64,000 nucleotides of DNA, from assembly GCA_038496445.1 (NCBI GenBank), contig JALMLS010000344.1, forward strand, positions 248,001-312,000, read 5' to 3'. This DNA is from Trichosphaerium sp. ATCC 40318. Its lineage: Eukaryota; Discosea; Flabellinia; Trichosidae. Made by a program: the position numbers and the translations under genes. The notes under the pieces are model-generated. The model was not told the origin of the DNA, did not search any database, and worked only from the letters and a program-made list of their open reading frames with translations. Positions 49,769 to 61,300 of the stretch are shown here, in pieces. The stretch's first letter is position 1, and the number at the start of each line of letters is the position of its first letter.

Positions 49769-52700
49769 TCAATCGTAGTCTGGTTTTACTGCTACCCATC
49801 CTCCATTTGATTGTGGTGGCGATTTTGGTTTGTCTAACGGTTTTTGTGAGTCTCCTGAATCATTTATTGCCGTGCCTAGCAATGGTTGCTTCAATGAGGG
49901 CTCGTTTATGTCTTTCAAAGACATTGAATTTGTGTTAATTAGTGCTGCTCCATTTCCATTTGATGTATTCTTCCATAGAGCCCTCTCTGCAGGTACTTCA
50001 TCTTTTAATTCGTCTTTTTCTTCATCATCTAGTTTAACTCCATTGTCTTTATCATACTTCATAAACACTACATATGTCGGTAGAACTTGAGCTTCTAAAA
50101 AGAAAGAAAATTATCACAAGTGAATGGAAAACAACTATTTACTAGAAATAATGGTTGGTGACAAGTTGCATAAACGAAGAAAATATAACTTGCCTTGGAA
50201 GATAACAAATTCAGTTGTAAAGTAAGCTGGTCTACTCTTTCTTCGTTTCCTCTTTGGTTCTTTGTACGGAAGCCCTTTCTTATCAACTAACACATTACAG
50301 TTAATATCTACTAAATCATTAAAGGTAAGCTAGTACCAAGTACGAAGTGACTCTGGTAACCAGGTTTTCCAGGCTAATAAAAAAAATCAGTTTTTAGAAA
50401 GTTACAAAAATTAAGAATGGTTTACTTGTCCTTTCAGGCTATTTTCTGATGAATGCGGATGCTCAATAGTTGGGTATACATTACCTTAGGAATAGAATAA
50501 GTACTATACAGAGTTGTAGAGGCTTACCAGGAGCAGCAAATGCTATAATTATAGGTACTTCTCCATCATTATTTCTTCTCGCATATTTTGTAGCATACTT
50601 CATATCTGACGTGAAGTACATACCTTCACAGTTTTAACATTTTGTTCGTTTTTGATTACCAGCCATGCACTTACCTTGCCCATAGAATCCATCATCTAAA
50701 CGTTATGAGTACGTTGTAGTAAGGAAATACGAATTAGAACTTACCTACTTGAGCCACAGTACCAAAACCGGAACCACAGATCTGTTGAACAAAACGATAA
50801 GTTTTGGAGTCTAGAGAAAAATATGGCTTCTATTTTTACCTTCCAACACGTGTTTTCATCTGTACCATGTAGTACTGGCATTACAGGCATACTCTTAGGT
50901 TCTTTCCTCTCTTCATTCCACACAAACTCATTTGTGTACTTTTGGTATTGCTCATACACAAAATCACGTGCTTTCCTGTCTTCATCGTCCTAAAACATTT
51001 GTTTATTACATACCAAGAATAAAACTAGTCATAGGTCATAAAGCTGTTATGTATTACCCGTTGCCATTCTTTTGTATTGAAGATAGAGCTACTAAATAGG
51101 GAGAAAAGTTAATGTGAATACAAAAGAAAAGCTGCTTTTGTTTTATCGTGCCTTGATTGCCATTTGTTTAGAATTGTTTGAATAGCACTTCCAAACTGTA
51201 AAGATAGACTCTTATTATGTATTTGATACGCTCGTGATATATACATGCCATCACTTAACGATAGTTAAACAGAAAACCGTTCAAAATGAAAAAGAAGCTT
51301 AACAAAAAACGACTTAACAACTCAACACGTACGGCTTCATGTGATTCACAATATTCTTACACCTTTCATATTCTTTCCCAGTTTTCGATTTGGCTTTAAA
51401 AAATATGTATTAGATAAACCATGTGGCTGTAAACGAGTACAGAAATAAACATCTAAAAATAAACTTACGTTTCAACGCAATCATCTTGTAGTCTGGTCTT
51501 TCATCCCAATCCATTTCTCTGTCAGGCATCCATGGTTCTGAACCGTATTCACCTGTTTACATGGCATTAATACTACGACAAAAGGCAGTACTTAAAACAT
51601 GTTGTAACAAAACGAACGCCTGTAAAAAAAAAGTGATAGAAAAGTGTATACCTGCAAGTTTCTTTTGTTGGTCAGCGATTCTTTGTGCAAATCTTTTCCT
51701 TGATCTTATTCTATAAAATATAAAGATACCAATAAAAAGGATAGATAATATCAAAGTAGCAGTCAGAGGTAACCCGATGTACAACACCCATTCTACAAAG
51801 AAAAAAAGAGTTAAATAAAGAAAAACAGTTGACAACAAATATGTCTTACTTATCCAGTCAGTACAAAACAGGCAGTTGGGTTTCTTGTATTTAAAAGTTA
51901 AGCAGTCGGGATCCTATACTACTATTAAATTAAAGCCAAAAAAATAACAAGCTACTGGTGTTTTTAATTCCTTCGTTCTTCATTGAATACTTACTTCACA
52001 CCATGAACGATAATCTTCAATAGGTTCAGCGATATAAGTGCCTTTACCTCCTGGGTTACAGCAATGATTAGGTCCTCCATCAGATCCAAACCAGTTTTCG
52101 GCTTTATAAGTCAGCGGTGTGTCACGTGATGTTTGTCGAAAAATAACCAAATGATTTTACCTGCGTTTATACCAATACAAGAATCTTCAAGTTTACCAAC
52201 ACTCCATTGATCAGCGTCCTTTTTTCTTGCGTTAACATATTGTACACCAATGACACCAGGAAATTCATACCATAAAAGCGTTCATGTGAATATTAATATT
52301 GTCGCACGTGTACTTTCCATTACCAGGTCTTTTTAAAGATAAGAAAAAGGAAGTCGTAGATTATAAAAAACGCTCCGCTGTTCCCAGCGTGATAAAAACA
52401 AGTTTATTCCCTCATTTTCAAATCGTATGCACTTCCATGAGGGATTATGCACAGTACCGACAGTTGGAAAAAAAAAAGAAAAGAAAAAAAAAAGAGAACA
52501 TACCTTGAAAACATAATCATTGCGTATGTATCCTCTGCAGTGTTCGTATACTTTGAGAATGTATTATGAGTTATAGTAATATTCGCCAAAATAGACACCT
52601 TTGTACCAGGTGTAAGCACAAAAAAGAAGCTATTAGTATAATTTTAAGAACGTACAGGATCAATAGCACTCGTTGGAGAAAAAAATATAGATGCAGGTTG

Positions 52701-54069
52701 TTGAACACCGACAAAATTGAGGGACCCAAAGTTTGTGAATGTATTATTCATCACTTTAATATTTTTCACATCTCCTTGTAAATACATACCCTAGTGACAA
52801 AGCATAAGCCATTAAAATAGACAATAAATTACATACACTTTGTTCGAACTCGTTGTTGATAAACTCGGAGTCACTAAAGTAATCAAGACGTAACGCGCCA
52901 CCGTTTAAGAACTTTGAGTTTTTGACAATTATACCACCAAATGATGTACCACGCTCTGCGTGTACTTCCAACACAGGTGTAGGAAACCGAGCTTAAAGTT
53001 GTCAACAAAACAAACGAAAAAAATTGTCACGTGATAAAGTGATTTTCCATATTCTGTTATTGATTGATTTAAAACACAGTACCATTGCCTTGGGCCGTGA
53101 TATTATCGAATATGAGTTTTCCACCTTCTGTTTTACCATCAAGAGAAAACCACATCGCTCCACCACTTATGATAAAAGCGTTTGACCTGAAAAAACAATC
53201 CCTTCAAAAAAGTCGTTAGTTTTATTTCAAAAAAAGATAAACTATGTCTTACCGAAAGACTACGCCTGGAGAGTAAATTGTGACATCTTTTATCTTTATA
53301 CAATCCGATGAGCTGTCTTTGGTTTGATCAAAATCACAATTCTCGAAAATAACGCTTTGTAGTTTCCCATAGAGGTTAACAAGCTACAAGATAAATTATA
53401 AATATTCCTGTGTTTATTCCAACAACATACCTTTTGACCTATTAAAGAAGTGGTTAGCTATGTTGCTTAAAACAACACAAGAGTTTTCGTACTTTTAAAA
53501 TTAACTTCTGAAACAAGAAGTGTAAACACGTGAATATCATTAACATCTCCAGCTTTGTTCCGAATATTAGCACTACTTTCTAAAAAAAAATTGACTCGTC
53601 TTACCTCTTAGCGTTGCTTGGAGTGTTGGCCTTGCATGCCCAGGGACATTTGTAATGGATATGTTGTTCGTAGCGCCTCGCAAATCGAACTCACCTGAAA
53701 GCAGAGTGAGTCAAACACGAAGCTTGAGAAAAATAAAAAAAAGATATTCGTTTTTACCTGTTTGGGCAATATATGTTCCAGGGAATAACAGCACGTGATT
53801 TATTGTATTATTTACATCTAAGAAATAACGTTATAAAGTGATTAAGATCAAATAAAACCCAAAAGCTTGCGAACCAGCCTCAATAGCGTCCTTTGCTTCA
53901 TCAAGTGTTCCAAATGGATTTGCTTCGCTTCCATCACCCTTTGAGCCTTCTTTAATGTATATAGATTTCATGTAGCATACGCTAGTGGTAATGTTAAACA
54001 TATAACCGTCATCTCGCATAATTACGCGCACTTCAAAAGAAGAACACAGCAAACCAAAATGATGCGCAT
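49769..54069 (-). CDS. Single-pass receptor with beta-helix ectodomain and cytoplasmic PARP-like ADP-ribosyltransferase domain
   Basis: Start ATG at 54069 with signal peptide MRIILVCCVLLLNVCYMKS. The ectodomain (54000-52000) begins IYIKEGSKGDGSEANPFGTL and DEAKDAI, the DUF1565-type opening of parallel beta-helices. It continues with short repeated strands (LLFPGTYIAQTGEFDLRG, ITNVPGHARPTLRG, GGIIVKNSKFLNGGALRLDY). A membrane span at about 51712-51790 (GLPLTATLILSILFIGIFIF) is followed by basic YRIRSRKRFAQR. The cytoplasmic part carries an ADP-ribosyltransferase fold: PVLHGTDENTCWK with His at 50867-50869, ICGSGFGTVAQVDDGFYGQG, MYFTSDMKYATKYA with Tyr at 50616-50618, and YFTTEFVIFQAQVLPTYVVF with Glu at 50210-50212. 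The H-Y-E triad is complete, so NAD+-dependent activity is predicted. The C-terminal tail is acidic and disordered. Confidence 0.8.
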
Positions 54070-54457
54070 TCTACGTGTGTTCATGTAAATCTAGCACGCG
54101 TATTTAAATGCGGTTGTTCGTTGTAAATACGTGGTTTTTTAACAACTTTAGTATACGTCCACGTGCTTATACTACAGATAGCGAAAAATGTAACGAGCCT
54201 GTTTTACTGCTATTGTGTCACACAAAGAATTCTTCGCGCTTAACATGATTCTAAATAAGCCCAATTTCCTGTTTTATTGTAAACTCGAGTATGGACGCTT
54301 TAGAATTTAAAAGCCTGGTTTTCCAGTACGAAGCAGATGGAACATATCAGCACGACATGGTTGCTTTATGAATAACGTTATAGAGCATGTGACAAGTTGA
54401 CACTACCAAGGCATTTTTATTTGTTTCGACTAGTACATTTCATTTGTTCCAAGACTC
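54070..54457. other. Intergenic region between two (-) genes
   Basis: Promoter of the receptor gene and 3' UTR of the F-box/LRR gene. Several CACGTG and ACGTG hexamers occur between 54070 and 54170. No open frame of note. Confidence 0.5.
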
Positions 54458-57400
54458 CTACCTTGGTTCTCTGTAGCTCTCTACATTATTCAGTATTTTG
54501 ATATCCTTCATGTTCCATGTTTTCTCATCTACAACTAGTTTAAACGCTTTAGCTTGCCAGTGTCCTCTGTGATTCCATGCTAAACGAAAAAGAATAAACA
54601 AAAGCGATGTAAAGTTTGCTTCTTTTCGTAAAAGATTCTTACATTGGAAGCGGACAGCAGTTCCTGAAACTCTAAATTCTCCATCAATCTCGAACTTGTT
54701 CTTTTTCTTCAAAACTGAGCCTATTACAAGACCAGCAAATGAAGCCGAACCACAGAATCCGCACTGAGAAATCCTGGAAAAAAAAACACAAAGTAAGACA
54801 GCTGGTCCAAACGAAAACGGTCTCAGATGCAATCAGCATGCTCTGAACAAAAACAAGGTTGGTGACTCAAACACTAACCTATCCCTGGCTTCGCGCGGAG
54901 CAGACCACAAGCTAGATCCTTCAATTCTACCTCTAGAGAAGGTCTAAAAAAGGTTAACTCAGGTATCAAACTAGCCTTGAAAGGTACATATTTGCTCCAA
55001 AAATGGCGATAGAGAGCTTCAGCAGCTATCATAAACCACTTTGAATTTTTACCAAGCTCATTAGATTTTTTTGTATCCTAATAGGCTGTAAACAATGCTA
55101 TACTCTCGAAATCATTCACTATGGAATGAAAACTTACACCATCCTCTACTACGCCAACGTGGTTTCTTCTACCTTGGTTAAACAGAAACCAAGGCCCTTC
55201 TCGAGCATCTGGAGGGACTTTGTAGTCCTATGGAAACATGAGTGGTTGACTTGGACTCAAAAGGAATGCGTACTTTACTGAGTTGAAGTAAATTTGGAAG
55301 ACAATACTTAACAAAGTTGTCATCCTTTATGTACTTTTCATTCTCGGTTGAAATTTCATCCCCAGAGAGATAAACTTTTAGTTGATCCATTCCGTGAGGT
55401 GTAAGCATGTTGCATAATGCCCCAGGTATCAATAAAGGCATATCTAATATCAAGTTTAGATTCTGGCCCAAAAAAAAAAAAACCTTACTCATCAGAGGAT
55501 TGAAATGAAGTGATATCTTCTTTAAATTAGCCGCCTTTAAGCTCTTTGGTACTTCCTTAAGTCTGTTGTAACTGATATCGAGTTCAGTAAGATTTTCTAG
55601 TGAGCCTATAGATGAAGGAAGACTAGAAAGGTTGCACCCCTAATAAAAACAAAAGTTACAACTTGAAAGCTACATTGTACCTTACCATCAATTTTACTGT
55701 ACTCAGAAGATTTGCAGTCTTGAATAGACTATCGGGTATAGAGGTAACATCATTTTCTGATATGTCAAAGGTTTCCAACGATAATAGAGACGTGACAGCT
55801 TCTGGGAACCTTGTTAACTTGTTCTCTGCTAGATTCAAATATGTCATCTTATTCAGCGTTCCCAAACTGCCTGGTATTTTACACAATCGGTTTAATTGAA
55901 GATTCAGATGTTCAAGATTATCCAATTGGCCGATTTCATCAGGAAGAGATTCAAGCAGGTTATGAGATAAATCTACAATTTAATGGGTTAGTTCGATGCA
56001 ATTTTTTTATATCATTCTATGTGACTTACCAAGGAAGGTTAAGTTTGGTGTATGTTTTATAAAATCACAAGCAACGAAATAGTTACGAGATAAGTCAAGG
56101 TGAGTTATATTACCACCAACAGATTTAAACCATGCGTCATCAAGAGAGCAGCTGGCAATACCTGATAATCATTAGTTAACGAGAAACCTTTAAAAAAAAT
56201 TGCACGTGCCAAAGTTGACAACACTCACATGTGTTGCATCTATTGTCTTCCAACCTTCTGGCATACTTTCAATAGTTGCTGTAAGATCCGCGTTATGGTT
56301 TCTAATCTCCTTGTTCCTAACGTGAAATCAATAAAAAACCTGTTATTCGAACGGACTAGTTCTTACCTTCCACAACCAGTAAGCTCTACACGCTTCACAC
56401 CTGCATACTCACCATTAAGAAGTACTTTTTGCGTTGACGATGTTGACAGAATAGAAAGCTCTTTGACTTTGTTTAGTTTGAAATCAGCCAACTTGGTATC
56501 AGCATTGTAGATAAAAAGTGAAACCTAACAAATCCTTTTAGAACGCGATGAAATAATGGAAAACTATTGAATTTGTTCGATCGGTACTATTAAAGCAGTG
56601 CTTCGCACATTGGTAGTAACCAATGACATTTAAATGACACCACTCGGCGACAAAGTGAAGTTTCAAAAAAGAGTTCGAAAATAAACAGTAACATTACCTT
56701 TTCAAGTTCAGGTAGCTGTGATAAATCTATGGACTTATAAACGGCTTGATTGAAATTTATAACACGAAGTTTCTTTAACGTTACAAGCTAACAAACATAA
56801 GTAAAATAAATAGAAGAAAAAAAGGAGAGAAAAAATAAATTTGATAAAAACTAAAAACTATCAGTTACCTCGTTGAACATTCCATAACCTGGTTTTCGGT
56901 TACTATAGTAATGACCACAATCATAGTGATAATGAAACTCTCTCAGGTTTGGAAATTTAAGCAAGAGTGGCATTGTTTGCTTTTTACACTCAGCGTAAGC
57001 TGAGCCTGAACAAACGAGTTAAGTAAACCAATACTTCGGCGTATTTTGAGAAAATGAAACATACCTAAAGTGAGGGATACCATACCCTCTGCTACAGCAG
57101 TAGGCAAATCCTCCAGAATTCTTGTGCGAAGGTCGTTCTTAAGACCAAGTATGTTGAGAGTACGCAAACTCTTCATCTCCACAAACATTGCTTTAAAAAA
57201 GTCAGAAGAAAAAAACTACATTGAGTTTTAACTTTGAATACTTGCCTACAACAATATTTTGAATCACTTTAGTACGCTCAGTCTCTTTTCTAGACCTTTC
57301 GGAGTACTTGTCCGCTTCAACTGGTTTTATATCTTCAGGAGGGTCCGATAAAAAAGCTACACACGTGAGTGAGTACTGTTTCCGAACAACTTAAATAGTT

Positions 57401-57925
57401 TCTTGTATCGTACTCGTATTATTTATTGGATATTGACTGTTGTTATACGCAAGACGTGTTACTACAGTATCAAGTTAGGTATAGTGAATGTTTCACAATC
57501 GCGTACACTCCCATTTCTGAAACACTGACAATTTGGTCACTTTTTGAGCATATTTAGTAAGCCACTTTACATGATGTTCAGTTATGCTTGAGATTGGCTA
57601 ATAACAAAGGTCAATTAAGCGTACATGTGGCTTAAAAAAGCATTGCTTTGTCAACGGTTTGTTTAGGCTAATTGGTGTTGTCTTTTTGGCCTTAGTGGCG
57701 TAGTATACCTCTATGTCCTTAGATATAACCAGTGATGATTTTGGAGTTGATACAGCAATGTTTTGCCATGATTTATTTACGGAAGCCACTGCTGGTATGT
57801 CCTACGCAAAATAAGATACAGAGCGTATTCTTGAGGTATTTTGAACTCTTGTACGAAAGGCAACGTACAGACCACTCCAAATTGGAGAAAATACTGCAAA
57901 TTATTTCAGGAGGACAAGTTTCCAT
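54458..57925 (-). CDS. F-box / leucine-rich-repeat protein with unknown C-terminal domain
   Basis: Predicted substrate receptor of an SCF ubiquitin ligase. Start ATG at 57925: METCPPEIICSIFSNLEWS then DIPAVASVNKSWQNIAVS, a typical F-box for SKP1 binding. The next exons read HVKWLTKYAQKVTKLSVF, LTRLAYNNSQYPINNTT and FLSDPPEDIKPVEADKYSE. Leucine-rich repeats run from about 57190 to 55440: LRTLNILGLKND, NLEHLNLQLNRLCKIPGSLG, MTYLNLAENKLTRFPEAVTS, LETFDISENDVTSIPDSLFK, NLTELDISYNRLKEVPKSLK. The repeats have the plant/bacterial-like IPxx spacing. The C-terminal 250 residues (55250-54458) contain FNQGRRNHVGVVEDG, CGFCGSASFAGLVIGS, FEIDGEFRVSGTAVRFQC and a final KAFKLVVDEKTWNMKDIKIL; I do not recognise this domain. 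Many introns; the stretch 56530-56700 could be one long intron. Confidence 0.75.
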
Positions 57926-58337
57926 CGTGGAATGTCAACTATTCTGACAATAAAAGCAATTAACTGAACTAAACACTTTAAGTTAATATACTTATCGCTA
58001 TCTCAAGTTCGGCACTTAAGCTGAATACTCTCACATGCTATGTACAAAACAGCCTATATGGTTTGGTTAAATCTTTCCAATTGCTCGCTGAACTTAAGCA
58101 AACTGACGATCACTTTGGGTCAAGCAAAACTCGTTTCTCGTTTCTCATGAACGTCAATTTATGACTTACCACGAAATGTAAAGAGTTTTGTCATCCTTCT
58201 TACCAGTTGTGAAAAGCAAACCTTCCTAGTGATGGATTCTCTTCTAGATCATTGCATTGTTATCAATGAGCAGTTAATAATTTTCTACAAGTTTAACTCA
58301 TTTTTTATTCGATTTTGGAATAAATTAAAATCAAGGT
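57926..58337. other. Intergenic region between two (-) genes
   Basis: Holds the DOCK 3' UTR and the F-box gene promoter. I checked it for tRNA B-box sequence and open frames and found neither. Runs of short repeats such as TTTCTCGTTTCTC (about 58133-58145) are present. Confidence 0.5.
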
Positions 58338-61300
58338 CTATGACGACACTCCAAGCTTTTTAGCAGATATAGGGCTTGATAAACTTTCTCTATTGCTCTC
58401 ATTAATAGTAAACTGCTCAAGCACAGACTAACATTGTAGGTAAGCACATACGTCAACAAACAAAGAAGAAGGTAACAATATCAAAACAAAAAATTATCGT
58501 TACAATTTTTTTTTCCAATCGTACCGATGCGTCTAATCCTGTAAGGTGACAAACCTTAGATTTAAGCCTGAAGTAGGATGACTCAAGTTCGTTTTGTAGT
58601 ATGAGTTGTTCTGGTCCGATCAAGTCTGCATTAAGAGATACAGCGAGACTTAATAGTTTCAAAAACGCAATGAACTCCTTTTTGAGCTGTTCTCTATGGT
58701 TTTCATCGTACTTGGAGCGATTATCGCCCAAGAACGATTCTAGTATCTCCTCAGGTCCCTTATTAACCTCTATACCATATATGAGAACACTGCATTTAGA
58801 AATAAAATAGTAGAGCCGTACGCAAGAGTAGAGCGCCTTGGAGTTGTCTTTGAAGTGTTTTGGAGTTTGCTCCAATAGAATTCACTAAAACGATTGTTAT
58901 GATCTATTGATACCGTTCTAGACAATAGCGTACACTCTGTTTGTAATCCTTGGCGTTGTCCTTGAATAATCTCAGTAGCATTTTCGATAGGCGTTAGTTC
59001 GATCTTTAAACATAGAGGTTAGGTGAAGAAGTACAATATGTAAAAAAAGCTAAAGTGCCACACGCACCTGTTCTTTAGAGACAACCTTTAGCCTTTTCTT
59101 CAAATAAGGGAATGCATACACAGTTGTGAGTATAGTCTTTCTCTGCCATAAAGCAGTGATATCCTCAGAATCGAACTTTTTACCAGATTTGGTGAAAGGA
59201 GTTGCATAAATAAATTTGACTACAAGCAAAAAAAAATTAGCAAAAAAGTTTACGTTGTGCACAAGAGCTTTCACGTTCGACTAAGGCACTTGTTCCAAAT
59301 AAAATATTCAAAGATTGTCGTACCAATATTATTGTTAAGTTCAAATAATGAAATTCTTTTCTCTCCAGGCTCTTCTTCATGGAATACTTCAACTGAGATA
59401 ATTTGAATGTACAAATGATTTTCATCCTTGATTTGATCTTTGACAGGTTTAAGATTAGATAGCTTGTGTATCTAAACAACAATGTAAGAATGTACAGGCT
59501 TTATATAACCAAGACGCAAAAGCGTTTTGTCATGACATACCTTATCAGCGCCGAATTCATCCTTGAACTGAGAGAGGAGGCGATTGGTAAACTCTGCAAC
59601 CATGGTGATTCCTTTTTCTTTGTAAATGTACTCGTTGCCAGAAAGCTCCTAAAAGAAAGCCATTAGAACTGTCAATAATATAAGCTTTTAGCTGTTGATA
59701 GACGTACAGAAATGAGATTTCCAAAGAAAGCTACACGATAGTAACGACCGAAAATCCTAAAATCACAAAATTACAACCAAAAAACTTTAAGTTTTGTTTT
59801 TAAGTTACCTTTGGCTTGCAGCTTGATCCTCTACGATCTGTTGACACAAAACGTGACATTGAGAGTGACACTAAATATTGATTTAGAGTAAAGCAAGATA
59901 AAGCTATTGAAATGAGTGTTCAGTACCTCTCCCATGCGCCTGTAATCTCTGGAGTGCTGGTACACTGGAAGCAACAATCTGTATACTTCAACACACGCTT
60001 CGTACATGTGTCCCATTTTTAGTTGTTGGATACTGTTCTTCATCATTAACGCAAAACCTTCTTCCGTAAATACAGAACCCTACAAAGAATAAGTTATAAA
60101 GTACAAAATCTTCAGCAGATTTTCGCCATGGCGAAGCGTTTTTCTTCAATCAATATAAACAAACGCACCTGACAGATATCGTTTTCAATCGCTTTGAGCG
60201 ATTCAAGAGAAGGAAGCGTGCATGCTTTATCAATGTTAGGGAATACGAAGTTATATCTGATTCCTTTAAGTTCGTCTGGAAGCCTTCCAAGAAGTTCCAA
60301 ATATCCAGAAACCAAGGCAGCAATAAGGACATTTGTTTGAGCTGCTTCCTCAAAGTTCTTTTTCTAAAACAATAAAGGTCATTTCAAAGCCTTCACGTTT
60401 ATCAAGCTAAGTGGGTTTGTACCGTAAAATGGAACCTAGCTAGTGTCTGCAACCACGTAATACGTAGGTCCGGACTGCCAACGAAACCCTTGGAGATCTG
60501 GAAGTAGAGATCTGCTTTTGTTTCAGGATCGAAACTGTACTTGTGCATTTTTTGAGCGTCACGAATAACCTACGACGGTAGTTAGATCGTTTATGCAGTA
60601 TTTGTAAAAAGCGTGCCCCAAATAGTAGGTTGATGAGTTCTTGGACTTGTTTACCAAGAGCAGTTCCTGAAGCTGTTCGTTGAATAAAGTTTGCCATACA
60701 ATGATGAGAAACAGATTCCAAAGTAGTCTGTAGTGAAGCAAAGACGTTCTTTACGCTTCCTCTCTTCGTGCCAGGTGTGCTTGGCGTGCCCTCTGTTTGT
60801 TCATCAAGTTCACCACACATTTTTGAAATGGCTATAGTGCTCTGCAATCGAGTACGAGAGAAGTTACCAGACTCTTCAAAGTTATTCTAAAAGTGATTAG
60901 TTTTATACCAAAAATTAAATAATCAAATTCTTACCTTTATGAGGAAGATTAATACCGCTGCAGCCTGGCTTCTAGTTTGGAAGCATTTGGCATTACAATG
61001 ACGAACAATTTCGTAAGTTAAATCACCACAGATTGTGTTTTTATAGGTGAAGAGAGGCTTCTTAAATTCAGGAATCAAATATTTCAGCGCATGAAACACT
61101 TTCGTCAAAACATCAGTACATGGATCACTCTTTAGTATACTGATAATGGTCTAACAAGCATAAAAATAAGTAAAAATAATACAGTGAGAACCATTCAAAA
61201 ACGAAACAACCAGAACTAATAGAAGCAAAAGCAACGTACATGCCAAACTTTCTCAAAAAAGCGTGATGTTTCTTTAGTCAAATCAGAGGTATAATGATCT

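Noticed and set aside
57926..58337. A tRNA gene or small gene in the gap before the F-box gene
   Set aside because: No B-box-like sequence, no cloverleaf pairing and no spliced open frame was found.
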